This document shows positions 33,723 through 41,608 of a stretch of 62,096 bases of DNA, piece after piece. How positions within the stretch are numbered: position 1 is the stretch's first letter; every line of letters begins with the position of its first letter. A program made the position numbers and the translations under genes. The stretch covers positions 1-62,096 of the forward strand of contig CAMYOU010000006.1 in NCBI GenBank assembly GCA_947283485.1. Direction: 5' to 3'. The DNA comes from an uncultured Peptostreptococcaceae bacterium. GTDB lineage: Bacteria; Bacillota; Clostridia; Tissierellales; Peptoniphilaceae. The notes under the pieces were generated by a model that saw only the letters and a program-made list of their open reading frames with translations, searched no databases and was not told the DNA's origin.

Positions 33723-34073
33723 ATGAAGAAAAAAGCATTTACACTCATCGAACTTATTATCGTCCTTGCAATCCTTGCACTTCTCATTGCGATTGCCGTG
33801 CCGAAGTACAATCAATCACAGAAAAAAGCCGCGATCACTGCGCATGAAGCGAATGTGTCGGCACTTTACAATGCGGCGGAATTGTGTTTTTTTGAAAAAC
33901 ATGAAGCCACGACATGGACGGGTGCGGACAACGAGACATGGGTCGAGTATCTCTCGCGCTATCCGAATGTTCCGAAGCAATTGGATGCAGCGACGCCCAA
34001 ATATCGAGTCACAGTGGATGCCAAGGGTGTCATTACGATTACACCGGGAGCGGGCGCGTATAAGATGCAATGA
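33723..34073 (+). CDS. Major type IV pilin-like protein (ComGC type)
   Basis: 116 residues. A short basic leader MKKKA precedes the prepilin signal FTLIELIIVLAILALLIAIA, with Glu5 of the mature protein present (cleavage before Phe). The small C-terminal domain (about 35-116) is consistent with a ComGC-like major pseudopilin. ATG 33723 follows TAGGAGGCATC, the strongest Shine-Dalgarno of the operon, fitting a major subunit. Confidence 0.92.
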   Translation: MKKKAFTLIELIIVLAILALLIAIAVPKYNQSQKKAAITAHEANVSALYNAAELCFFEKHEATTWTGADNETWVEYLSRYPNVPKQLDAATPKYRVTVDAKGVITITPGAGAYKMQ

Positions 34074-34726
34074 GCATCATCGTCTTCTTTGTAGGCGCGT
34101 CTCTCGGGTCTTTCTTCATGACTACCGCGGAACGCGGAGACGCATCGGTTTTCTCGGGACGATCACACTGTGTTTGCGGGAAGACTTTAACGGCGTGGGA
34201 GTTAATTCCGGTCCTGGGCTATCTGTTTCAAGGCGGTAAGACGCATTGCGGAGCTGATATTTCTCCACTGTATCCCATGGTTGAAACATGCGCGGGACTT
34301 GGTACGTTGTTTCTTCTTCAGTCGGGGAGGCCGCTCGAAACGCTTTTCTTCTTATCGCTCGTTTTTTCGGCTTGTGAGGATATCGTAAGACATGAGATTC
34401 ATATAGGGGGACTCTTTCCGTCATTCCTCTTGGCGTGTTATGCATGTTTCTTTCATCGCACGTTTCTGCCTGCGATCGTGGCAGCTCTGTTCTTTGCGGC
34501 TCTTAGCCATCTGGGAGGGGTCGGTGAGGGGGATATCTACGTCGCAGGCGTGATTGCTCTCTTCCTCGGGCCGAATACACTTCGAGCGATGCTCTTCGCC
34601 TTTCTCATCGGAGGGGTAGTGGCATTTGTGTTGTATTTACGAGGGGCAGATCGTAAAGCGGAACTTCCTCTTGTTCCTTTTCTGGTTTTCGGATATGTCG
34701 CGAGTTTTTGGATGGGGTGGATATGA
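34070..34726 (+). CDS. Prepilin peptidase (A24), with degenerate zinc site
   Basis: 218 residues, membrane protein with N-terminal GASLGSFF, a methyltransferase-like loop, and two aspartates expected for an A24 protease: in CEDIVRHEIHIG and GGVGEGDIYV. In the usual family the N-terminal loop has two CxxC pairs. Here the first is CVC (one residue short) and the second is reduced to HCGAD, so the zinc site looks lost or altered. It processes the neighbouring prepilins. The start overlaps the pilin stop (ATGA), and the stop overlaps the next ATG. Confidence 0.88.
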   Translation: MSIIVFFVGASLGSFFMTTAERGDASVFSGRSHCVCGKTLTAWELIPVLGYLFQGGKTHCGADISPLYPMVETCAGLGTLFLLQSGRPLETLFFLSLVFSACEDIVRHEIHIGGLFPSFLLACYACFFHRTFLPAIVAALFFAALSHLGGVGEGDIYVAGVIALFLGPNTLRAMLFAFLIGGVVAFVLYLRGADRKAELPLVPFLVFGYVASFWMGWI

Positions 34727-35151
34727 AAAAAGCATTTACACTCATTGAACTCATGATTGTGCTTGCCATCCTTGCGACGGTGGTCGGTATCTTGGTATTG
34801 CGCACAGATTTTCTCAAGACACGAGAGGCGAGAGAAGAACTAAGGGCGACCCTCTCGATGATCCGAGAGGCAAAAGAAACGGCAATCTTAAAAGGAGAAA
34901 CCGTAGAATTAACATTCGATCTTGAAGCGTCCAAGATCACACTATCTTTCTTCAGTCGGGAGGGGGATCCGTTCCGCGTGTTGGAAACAAAGAAATTGAA
35001 ACTTCAACGAATATCAGGGAGGGAAATCATTCTTTTTTCCTCCGAGGGTTTTGCCGACAGCGGTGTTACCATGAAGATCACCGGTTTATCATCCGAAAAA
35101 ATCCTCACCATTCGACCGATCACCGGAAAGGTGAAGGTGAAAGATGTCTAG
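34723..35151 (+). CDS. Minor pseudopilin (GspH/ComGD-like)
   Basis: 142 residues. Leader MKKA, then FTLIELMIVLAILATVVGIL with the conserved Glu5, followed by a beta-rich domain of about 110 residues. The start is set at ATG 34723, overlapping the peptidase stop as ATGA, with GGGGTGG upstream. Likely sits at the pseudopilus tip complex. It overlaps the next gene by 8 bases. Confidence 0.85.
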   Translation: MKKAFTLIELMIVLAILATVVGILVLRTDFLKTREAREELRATLSMIREAKETAILKGETVELTFDLEASKITLSFFSREGDPFRVLETKKLKLQRISGREIILFSSEGFADSGVTMKITGLSSEKILTIRPITGKVKVKDV

Positions 35152-35473
35152 GAAAAAAGCATTGACTTTAGTAGAAACCGTCGTGGCGCTTGGGCTCTTG
35201 GCGATCTTTGCGCTCATTGCGTTTCCGGAACTTACAAGCTATCAAAAACTGGCGAGAAAATCCCAGATGCATACGAGAATGCGTTTTGCCATGCAGGCGG
35301 AAATCGAACGTGAAAAAGCGGGGTTGTCCCCTGCCGCGGAAGTCCAATCCGATGGATGGATCTTTTTGTTTGATCGCAAAGAGACGCCCAAGCACGGAAT
35401 GAGAGAAGTGGAACTCACCATCAGAGAGGAGAGTACGAATGTTCAAAAACAAATTCGTTTCCTCATCCCGTAA
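35144..35473 (+). CDS. Minor pseudopilin (GspI/ComGE-like)
   Basis: 109 residues. Leader MSRKKA, prepilin helix LTLVETVVALGLLAIFALIA with Glu5, and a short C-terminal domain with few hydrophobic residues. The residue after the leader Ala is Leu, not Phe. Overlaps both neighbours (8 and 35 bases). Confidence 0.82.
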   Translation: MSRKKALTLVETVVALGLLAIFALIAFPELTSYQKLARKSQMHTRMRFAMQAEIEREKAGLSPAAEVQSDGWIFLFDRKETPKHGMREVELTIREESTNVQKQIRFLIP

Positions 35474-35984
35474 AGCTTTTACTTTGTTGGAAGTTCTTGC
35501 CGCGCTCGCCATCGCATCCGTTCTTGTTGTTGCCCTCATGGGATTATTTTCCTCGACCGTACTGACAGAAGCGCTTGTTGAGAAGTCGAGGGATGGGTTT
35601 GAAGAAGCACGGATGGTGACGGATACCATCTCTGCCGAATTACGAAGAGCGGACTACCTATTAGAACCGACGGCAATGCTGCTGCCGGAAGAGTATCAGT
35701 ATTTACCTTTTCTCATCATTCGACACGAGAAATCGGAAACCCAGATCATTGCCTACGGTATGGAGGACGGGAACGTCTACCGACTGAGTTTTCGCACGAA
35801 TCGATTGCGAGATTTGTCGAAGATCTCGTCTTGGGATTCCAATCGTTCCAATCTGATCGCTACGGATCTCGAAATAGGGAAGAATATGGGATACGATCCC
35901 TCTACGGGGCTTGTTCATCTGTCATGGCGGCTGGGAGATCACTTACTTGAGACGGCGGTACTCTGTGAAGGAGCGCGCCCATGA
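35439..35984 (+). CDS. Minor pseudopilin (GspJ/ComGF-like)
   Basis: 181 residues. A longer basic leader MFKNKFVSSSRKA, then FTLLEVLAALAIASVLVVAL with Glu5. The C-terminal 140 residues are beta-rich, as in GspJ-like proteins. It starts 35 bases inside the preceding gene and ends 4 bases into the next. Confidence 0.82.
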   Translation: MFKNKFVSSSRKAFTLLEVLAALAIASVLVVALMGLFSSTVLTEALVEKSRDGFEEARMVTDTISAELRRADYLLEPTAMLLPEEYQYLPFLIIRHEKSETQIIAYGMEDGNVYRLSFRTNRLRDLSKISSWDSNRSNLIATDLEIGKNMGYDPSTGLVHLSWRLGDHLLETAVLCEGARP

Positions 35985-36841
35985 AAAAACGCGGTTTTAT
36001 TATGCTCTATGTACTGCTTTTCGGTGCGCTTCTCATTTTGACATTGGGATATCTTGATCGCGGCGCGAAAGTGGATAACGCCGTCAATCGCAATGAATGG
36101 GAGGCTATGGAAACGTATTATCGCGGAGAAGCGGCCATACGCGTAACCTATGATGAGCATGTGGACGAGTATGTGGACGGTCTTATCCACAAGACCGCCT
36201 TCTATATCGGAGGCGGCATCCGATCCTATAAGTTGTCTGATTATCTAAGCGACGCCAAAGACACGGTTGCCAATTGGCGATCCAAGATCTATGCACAACA
36301 AGGCGGAACCTTTGAACTGGAAATTTTCATTCCCGAGTTTCGCGTGCGCGGCACCGTTCGACTTTTAGATCCTTATTTTCTTTCGGACGCGCGACTGACC
36401 AAGGAAGAAGTGAGAGATACATTCAACATGTATTACCACTTGCTAAAAAACGAAGAAGATTATGGGGATGATCTTGCAACGCGCGAGGAATCAGAGGAAA
36501 CGCAGACAGCAACGACAGACGAACAGGAAATGAAAAAGAATTTTGAAACATCCAAAACGCGCATCCATTATATTCCGAAAGGAAAGACATATGTCGTGCC
36601 GAAGAACGCTTGCGGAATCTATATCGTCGACGGAAAAATCACCGGGGAAGCATTCCGGGGAATGATCTTTGATTCACGGAATCGCGGCATTCCAAGAGGA
36701 TTTTACGGGGGCTATTTCACGCCGCAGACGAGAACATTCAGACTCACGACGGACGGAGCACGCAGATCCTATCTCGAAGCGGGATCTTCTTTGCCGGGAT
36801 TTCTCGAGCCGAAACTTCAATCCATTGTCCGCTCCAAGTAG
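35981..36841 (+). CDS. Pilus assembly protein with N-terminal anchor (PilX/GspK/ComGG-like position)
   Basis: 286 residues. A single N-terminal hydrophobic helix after MKKRG (FIMLYVLLFGALLILTLGYL) lacks the Glu5 of true prepilins, as is known for GspK and ComGG. The extracytoplasmic part is soluble, with an acidic, Thr-rich linker around 160-185. Last gene of the operon, overlapping the previous one by 4 bases. The homology to GspK/PilX is inferred from position and topology, not from a recognised motif. Confidence 0.65.
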   Translation: MKKRGFIMLYVLLFGALLILTLGYLDRGAKVDNAVNRNEWEAMETYYRGEAAIRVTYDEHVDEYVDGLIHKTAFYIGGGIRSYKLSDYLSDAKDTVANWRSKIYAQQGGTFELEIFIPEFRVRGTVRLLDPYFLSDARLTKEEVRDTFNMYYHLLKNEEDYGDDLATREESEETQTATTDEQEMKKNFETSKTRIHYIPKGKTYVVPKNACGIYIVDGKITGEAFRGMIFDSRNRGIPRGFYGGYFTPQTRTFRLTTDGARRSYLEAGSSLPGFLEPKLQSIVRSK

Positions 36842-36847
36842 TGCAAA

Positions 36848-36876
36848 TTGCGGACAAGATATGTTTTTGGTATAAT
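36848..36876 (+). promoter_or_regulatory. Promoter of efp
   Basis: TTGCGG (36848-36853), 17 bases, TATAAT (36871-36876) preceded by TGG. Its -35 falls in the right arm of an inverted repeat (TTGTCCGC 36825-36832 / GCGGACAA 36850-36857). Confidence 0.75.
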
Positions 36877-36913
36877 CGTAGTCAAGAAACTAAGCTTCAC
36901 GAGGAGGAATAGT

Positions 36914-37471
36914 ATGATTTCAGCAGGTGATTTTAGAAAAGGCGTTACTTTCGAAATGGACGGTGACGTCTATGAGATTTTGGACTTCCAACACGTTAAA
37001 CCGGGGAAAGGTGCTGCATTCGTTCGCGCCACCATTCGCTCGGTTATGAACGGCGGCTCCAAGGAATTGACGTTCAATCCCAACGACCGCTATCCGCAAG
37101 CGCGTATTGAGAACAAAGAAATGCAGTATCTATATAATGACGGTTCTCTTTATTACTTCATGGATTCCGAGACGTATGAACAGATTCCATTGGATCGAGA
37201 AGCCGTTGAAGAAGCGATGCTTTATCTCAAGGAAAATGACTATGCCACCATTCGTTTCTTCCAAGGCAAGCCTTTCAGCGTCTCCGCACCGAATTTTGTA
37301 GAACTCGAAGTTACGGAAACGGAACCGGGGGTAAAAGGAAACACGGCTTCCGGAGCGAATAAACCCGCAACCGTAGAAACGGGTGCAGTCGTCACGGTAC
37401 CGCTTTTTGTGAATGTCGGAGATGTCATTCGTATCGATACGCGTTCACACGAATATCTGTCGAGAGTATAA
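36914..37471 (+). CDS. efp: Translation elongation factor P
   Basis: 185 residues, three beta-barrel domains. The modifiable loop VKPGKGAAF carries Lys32 at the tip. Relieves ribosome stalling at polyproline. ATG 36914 after GAGGAGGAATAG. It heads an operon with the CD1247-like and Asp23 genes, a typical clostridial arrangement. Confidence 0.96.
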   Translation: MISAGDFRKGVTFEMDGDVYEILDFQHVKPGKGAAFVRATIRSVMNGGSKELTFNPNDRYPQARIENKEMQYLYNDGSLYYFMDSETYEQIPLDREAVEEAMLYLKENDYATIRFFQGKPFSVSAPNFVELEVTETEPGVKGNTASGANKPATVETGAVVTVPLFVNVGDVIRIDTRSHEYLSRV

Positions 37472-37481
37472 GGAGGCTCTG

Positions 37482-37823
37482 ATGGACAATTTGTTTTCTC
37501 GTGTTTCCTATTTGAAAGGCCTGATGGAGGGACTCAAGATCGATCCGCAGTCCGATGAGGGCAAAGTATTCTATGCCATCGCCGATACGCTTGAAGATAT
37601 GAGCGAAGCGGTTGGACTGATCGATGATCGTCTAAGCGAACTGGACGACTATGTTGATTTATTAAACGAAGACCTGTCTGAAGTCGAAAGGGAACTCTTC
37701 GGTGTTGCGGACGACGATTTCGAAGGCGACGATTATGAATTTGACGATGAAGAGTACAGTGACTTCTTCGATGACGATGAAATCAATTCTGAAATGACGG
37801 ACAACGAGGACATGAACAATTAG
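37482..37823 (+). CDS. CD1247-type acidic protein of unknown function
   Basis: 113 residues. The N-terminal 45 residues (DNLFSRVSYLKGLMEGLKI, then a helical region) match the CD1247 N-terminal domain found beside efp in Clostridia. Residues 45-75 form a short coiled-coil-like stretch (IDDRLSELDDYVDLLNEDL), and the rest is an extremely acidic Asp/Glu-rich tail ending DNEDMNN. Cytosolic, function unknown. Shine-Dalgarno AAGGAGG. Confidence 0.75.
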   Translation: MDNLFSRVSYLKGLMEGLKIDPQSDEGKVFYAIADTLEDMSEAVGLIDDRLSELDDYVDLLNEDLSEVERELFGVADDDFEGDDYEFDDEEYSDFFDDDEINSEMTDNEDMNN

Positions 37824-37836
37824 GAGGAGCGACAAA

Positions 37837-38187
37837 TTGAAGCAGGATCGTGTATTTCCTTTAGGAAATGTAGAAATCTCCAATGACATCCTCGCAACGA
37901 TCGCGGCGAAAGCTGCATACTCCGTGGAGGGCGTTTTGGATGTAGCCGGCAGAGACCTTACGCGAACGGGTATTGCCAAATCTCGCGTACATGGAAAGCT
38001 CGTCATGAGAATTAAGGATTCGTTTATCTATATCGATATTCCCGTAATTCTCGAGTACGGCTACCATGTACAGAAAGTGGCGACCGAGGTACAGCGTCGC
38101 GTCAAGGAAGATATTGAGATGATGACAGGACTCTACGTAGTAGAAATCAATGTCTTAGTGGAGGACCTAGTAACGAAAGCGGATTAG
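37837..38187 (+). CDS. Asp23/Gls24 family envelope stress protein
   Basis: 116 residues. GNVEISNDILATIAAKAAYSVEGV and VKEDIEMMTGLYVVEINVLVEDL are the ends of the Asp23 domain. Such proteins cluster on the membrane and are linked to cell-wall stress in Gram-positives. Start is TTG 37837, 8 bases after TAGGAGGAG. A strong hairpin follows. Confidence 0.9.
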   Translation: MKQDRVFPLGNVEISNDILATIAAKAAYSVEGVLDVAGRDLTRTGIAKSRVHGKLVMRIKDSFIYIDIPVILEYGYHVQKVATEVQRRVKEDIEMMTGLYVVEINVLVEDLVTKAD

Positions 38188-38188
38188 G

Positions 38189-38218
38189 AAAGCCCCCTTC
38201 ATGAACGGGGGCTTTTTT
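38189..38218 (+). terminator. Terminator-like hairpin between asp23 and nusB
   Basis: Stem AAAGCCCCC/GGGGGCTTT with a 9-base loop and six T. It ends 21 bases before the nusB ATG, leaving no room for a promoter, so it must allow readthrough. Confidence 0.85.
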
Positions 38219-38239
38219 ATGGTCTTTCAAGGAGGCTAT

Positions 38240-38638
38240 ATGACTAGAAAAGAAGCCCGAGAATGGGTTATAAAATATCTATACAGCCGAACATTCCAAG
38301 ATCAATGTGAAGAGAGCCTGGAGGATTTTCTGGAACACCAGGAGCTTGATCAAAATGAAATAGCGTATATGAGATCGGTTGTCGCGGGGGTTGAAGGGAA
38401 TCTTCAATCCATCGATCAAGATATTGAGAAATATCTCAGAAGTTGGACGACGTCGCGTATCCCCAAATTAGATTTGGCGATTTTGCGAGCCGCCGTTTTT
38501 GAAATCAAATATTCCGAAGACATTCCGACCGGAGTTGCCATCAACGAGGCCGTAGAGATTGCAAAAAAATATTCGACAGATGATTCCTATCGCTTTATCA
38601 ACGGTGTTTTGGGCGCGATTGCACGCGAGGATGCGTGA
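38240..38638 (+). CDS. nusB: Transcription antitermination factor NusB
   Basis: 132 residues, all-helical. TRKEAREWVIKYLYSRTF at the N terminus and the C-terminal signature IAKKYSTDDSYRFINGVLGAI. It binds boxA RNA with S10 in rRNA antitermination. ATG 38240 after AAGGAGG; an in-frame ATG at 38201 is within the hairpin. It starts the nusB-xseA-xseB-ispA block. Confidence 0.95.
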   Translation: MTRKEAREWVIKYLYSRTFQDQCEESLEDFLEHQELDQNEIAYMRSVVAGVEGNLQSIDQDIEKYLRSWTTSRIPKLDLAILRAAVFEIKYSEDIPTGVAINEAVEIAKKYSTDDSYRFINGVLGAIAREDA

Positions 38639-39963
38639 TGGGCGTCATTACGGTTCGCCAGCTAACTGAGTATATTCGCTACGTCTTAAAAGATGAGTTC
38701 GTCCTTCAAGATCTGGAGATAAAGGGAGAAGTTTCCAATCTGTCGCGGAATAAAAGCGGCAATGTCTATTTCACGCTCAAAGATGACGCCGCCGTCCTGA
38801 AATGTGTGATCTGGAGAGCGGACGACATGGACACGGATCTTTTGGAAGAGGGTCACGAAGTCATTGCGATGGGTGCCATAGGAGTAGTAGAGCGTATGGG
38901 CAGCTATCAACTTGTCGTGCGTGATCTCAAGACCGTGGACATCGGCGAACTCTATAGACAGTTTGAGAAACTCAAAGAAAAACTGTACAAAGAAGGACTC
39001 TTTGATCCGAATCGAAAAAAACCGCTTCCCAAATATCCTTTTGCCATCGGCGTCGCAACGAGTGACACGGGAGCAGCAGTTCGGGACATTATCACCACCC
39101 TTCACAGACGTTTTCCATGTGCCGACATCTATCTCTATCCTACGATCGTGCAAGGAGAGAGCGCAGCGGAATCCATCATACATGCTCTGGAAGAGCTTGA
39201 TCGAAGGACGTTGGATCTGATTATTGTCGGACGCGGAGGAGGCTCTTTCGAAGATTTGGCGGCATTTAGCGATGAAAGCGTCGTGCGCACCATTGCGGAC
39301 ATGACGACGCCTGTCATCTCAGCCGTAGGACATGAGGTGGATCATCAACTCTCCGACGCGGTTGCGGATGTCCGTGCGGCAACACCGACGGCTGCGGCTG
39401 AACTCGCGACGCCGAGATTGGACGATCTGTTCAAAGCTCTCAACCTCAAGAGAGAGCGAATGGATTTGTCTATGACGCGATCCTTAGAAGCATCTCAAGA
39501 GGCTTTGAACTTCTCAAGACGGGAACTGGATCGAATGCGCCCGGATAAAATGCTCGATGCGCTCAAGGATGTGCTCAGTCAAGCAAAAAAGGCTTTTCAA
39601 TACAATAGCCCCTTGGCGCGCATGGAACGTGAACGCCAAAAACTACATGTACTCGGAGAAAAACTGAAGACCTATTCTCCGGAAGCGCTCATTGATGTAC
39701 TGACAAGAAAACTTGAAAAACATAGAGAAAAAATTCAATTGAGCATGCAAAATGTATTGGATTCCAAGAAGCAGAAACTGGAGATGCAGGAAGTAAAGCT
39801 CGGCTTGTTAAACCCTAAGAATGTTCTTGCAAAAGGATATAGTATATTGACGACACAAGAAGGAGAGATCGTGCATACCGCCAATGTACGTCTTGGAAGT
39901 GTCTTGAAAGCCAAATTGTTTGACGGCACACTGACCGTGGAAGTCAAGGATAAGGAGTTATGA
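38638..39963 (+). CDS. xseA: Exodeoxyribonuclease VII large subunit
   Basis: 441 residues. N-terminal OB-fold (LQDLEIKGEVSNLSRNKSGNVYFTLKD, cut here at LEIKGEVSNL and SGNVYFTLKD), nuclease core (IVGRGGGSFEDLAAFSDE, PVISAVGHEVDHQLSD) and a long C-terminal coiled coil (about 270-400). Degrades single-stranded DNA together with XseB. The start ATG overlaps the nusB stop by one base (TGATG). Confidence 0.95.
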   Translation: MGVITVRQLTEYIRYVLKDEFVLQDLEIKGEVSNLSRNKSGNVYFTLKDDAAVLKCVIWRADDMDTDLLEEGHEVIAMGAIGVVERMGSYQLVVRDLKTVDIGELYRQFEKLKEKLYKEGLFDPNRKKPLPKYPFAIGVATSDTGAAVRDIITTLHRRFPCADIYLYPTIVQGESAAESIIHALEELDRRTLDLIIVGRGGGSFEDLAAFSDESVVRTIADMTTPVISAVGHEVDHQLSDAVADVRAATPTAAAELATPRLDDLFKALNLKRERMDLSMTRSLEASQEALNFSRRELDRMRPDKMLDALKDVLSQAKKAFQYNSPLARMERERQKLHVLGEKLKTYSPEALIDVLTRKLEKHREKIQLSMQNVLDSKKQKLEMQEVKLGLLNPKNVLAKGYSILTTQEGEIVHTANVRLGSVLKAKLFDGTLTVEVKDKEL

Positions 39964-40184
39964 TGGAACAGACTTTTGAAGATAAAATGAATGCTTTGAA
40001 TGATATTGTTGCAAAGCTTGAGAGCGGGAAGCTCACTTTGGACGAAAATCTCAAAGCTTACGAAGATGGAATGAAGCTTTATCGGGATCTTTCTGCAATT
40101 CTCAAGAAAAAAGAAGGGGTCGTCCGTAAAATTATTGAAGAAACAGGAGAGGAAGTTTCCTTTTGTCCCGGAGAAGACGAATGA
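39963..40184 (+). CDS. xseB: Exodeoxyribonuclease VII small subunit
   Basis: 73 residues. FEDKMNALNDIVAKLESGKLTLDE is the family helical hairpin (shown in parts: MNALNDIVAKLESG, LTLDENLKAYEDG). Second ATG of ATGATG preferred because AAGGAG ends 5 bases upstream. It overlaps the xseA stop by one base and the ispA start by 4. Confidence 0.95.
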   Translation: MEQTFEDKMNALNDIVAKLESGKLTLDENLKAYEDGMKLYRDLSAILKKKEGVVRKIIEETGEEVSFCPGEDE

Positions 40185-40981
40185 TCAACATGGAACGCTT
40201 TGAACGGGAGTTGGACTACGCCGTCTCCCTATTGGAAGACAAGACGCTCAAAGATATGGCACACTATGCTCTGTATCCCGGTGGAAAAAGACTGCGTCCG
40301 ACGCTCGTACTTGAAACGGCAAAACTTTTTGGGGACTATGAAGAAGCGGCATTGCCTTTTGCAGTTGCCGTGGAGCTCATCCATAATTATTCCCTGATTC
40401 ACGACGATCTTCCGGCGATGGATGATGATGAATATCGTCGTGGGAAAAAGACATTGCATATTGTCTACGGCGAGGGAAATGCCATCCTTGCCGGCGATGC
40501 GCTTTTTACCCTTGCGTTTGAATATGTGTTGGCACGCGGGATTGGACCGTCTACGTTGCGCGGATTGGATATTTTGGCACAAGCGAGCGGCGGTCGAGGC
40601 ATGGTCGGCGGACAAGTGAGGGATATTGCGGGCAATATTAAGACCTACGAGGATCTTATTGAAATCTATCGTAAAAAAACTGGGGCACTCATTCGTGCAA
40701 GTGTACTTATGGGCGCAGTTGCCGCGGGAGCGAGTGAAGACGCTTTGAAGATTCTATATTCTTTCTCCGATGCGCTCGGATTGGCATTTCAATTGCGCGA
40801 TGATCTCTTGGATCTTGACGATGAGGATCTCAACGCGCTTATGTTCTTATCCCAGGAAGAGATGAAAGAAGAAGTTGAAAAATACACATCCAAAGCACTG
40901 GCAGAACTTGATAAACTCCACAATGATGCAACGGAGGAGTTGCGTCATATCACGGAGAAACTACTCACTCGGACTGTGTAA
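40181..40981 (+). CDS. ispA: Farnesyl/geranylgeranyl diphosphate synthase IspA
   Basis: 266 residues, a little shorter than the usual 290-300. First aspartate-rich motif HDDLPAMDDDEYRRG, second FQLRDDLLDLDDED, and PGGKRLRP for pyrophosphate binding. It builds C15 or C20 prenyl diphosphates for undecaprenol and quinones, linking to ispH and uppS in this window. Start ATG 40181 (ATGA overlap with xseB). In OLE-containing genomes ispA is the gene just upstream of the OLE RNA. Confidence 0.93.
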   Translation: MINMERFERELDYAVSLLEDKTLKDMAHYALYPGGKRLRPTLVLETAKLFGDYEEAALPFAVAVELIHNYSLIHDDLPAMDDDEYRRGKKTLHIVYGEGNAILAGDALFTLAFEYVLARGIGPSTLRGLDILAQASGGRGMVGGQVRDIAGNIKTYEDLIEIYRKKTGALIRASVLMGAVAAGASEDALKILYSFSDALGLAFQLRDDLLDLDDEDLNALMFLSQEEMKEEVEKYTSKALAELDKLHNDATEELRHITEKLLTRTV

Positions 40982-40982
40982 C

Positions 40983-41011
40983 TTGAATATATGCAGTTTT
41001 GTTGGTATACT
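40983..41011 (+). promoter_or_regulatory. Promoter of the OLE RNA
   Basis: TTGAAT (40983-40988), 17 bases, TATACT (41006-41011) with TGG before it. It starts right after the ispA stop; transcription would begin near 41018. Confidence 0.75.
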
Positions 41012-41017
41012 TACATT

Positions 41018-41597
41018 GTAACGATACAGTATTCTAGTCAACGCAACGTATCTGGAGGACGGGGCTAAAAATCCGTCGAAGGGCATATCGATGAAGTTCC
41101 TTGTATGGGCCTGTTGCGCCCAGCTTCGGGTTTATGCAGGGAGTAAAGGAGGATGGGGCGATCTACAATGGCATGTAGGCGTTGACCCTGCTTCCGTGGA
41201 GTCTCAGACGATTATAGGCTGAGAATAACCTGCTTTTACAGCAGAGTAGCCTGCCTTGAGTGGCTTGCGCGGATGGTAAGGTGAGGAAAGTTTTCTCGGG
41301 CCCGGGAGAGTTTGCCTTTGTTACCGAAATGCAAGCTGCAAAAAAGGCTAAGGATATGAATGGTTGTATGGGAAAACTTCTAGACTGTTTGTTTCAAGGT
41401 GCGTCATGGATTACAGTGCGGACTTAGTGGCAATCCAGTTCTGTTTATGGCAACAAAACAGCGTTTAAATTAAAGGGAAACCGCTATGTTGGCAACAAAT
41501 AGTTTTGAATGGGGAAAGCCTGCTGGACCTATGCCGTAAGATTTACATGGCGCACTGTCGTTATAAGCTGATGGCTCAGGTCATCAGCTTTTCTTTT
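41018..41597 (+). ncRNA. ole: OLE RNA (ornate large extremophilic RNA)
   Basis: A 600-base region without a plausible gene, bounded by its own promoter and an intrinsic terminator, giving an RNA of about 580 nt. It is rich in local helices: GATAC/GTATC (41023-41052), GACGG/CCGTC (41058-41077), GGGC/GCCC, CTCAG/CTGAG, CTGC/GCAG, a CTCGGGCCCGGGAG element and AGCG/CGCT. Size, structure and neighbourhood (nusB-xseA-xseB-ispA before; a multi-helix membrane protein, tlyA, argR and recN after) match the OLE RNA of Bacillus halodurans and anaerobic Firmicutes. There, OLE (about 610 nt) binds the membrane protein OapA. It is not tmRNA (no tRNA-Ala-like ends) nor RNase P. The identity was inferred without a covariance-model search. 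Confidence 0.85.
41565..41597 (+). terminator. Terminator of OLE RNA
   Basis: Stem AAGCTGATG/CATCAGCTT, loop GCTCAGGT, then TTTTCTTTT. It ends on the base before the Shine-Dalgarno AAGGA of the OapA-like gene, so oapA expression depends on readthrough of the OLE transcript. Confidence 0.85.
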
Positions 41598-41608
41598 AAG
41601 GAATGGAT

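Noticed and set aside
41018..41597. tmRNA or RNase P RNA as identity of the large RNA
   Set aside because: No tRNA-Ala-like ends or tag reading frame for tmRNA. GAGGAAAGT occurs at about 41282 but the other RNase P conserved regions are missing and the RNA is longer than usual; gene context fits OLE.
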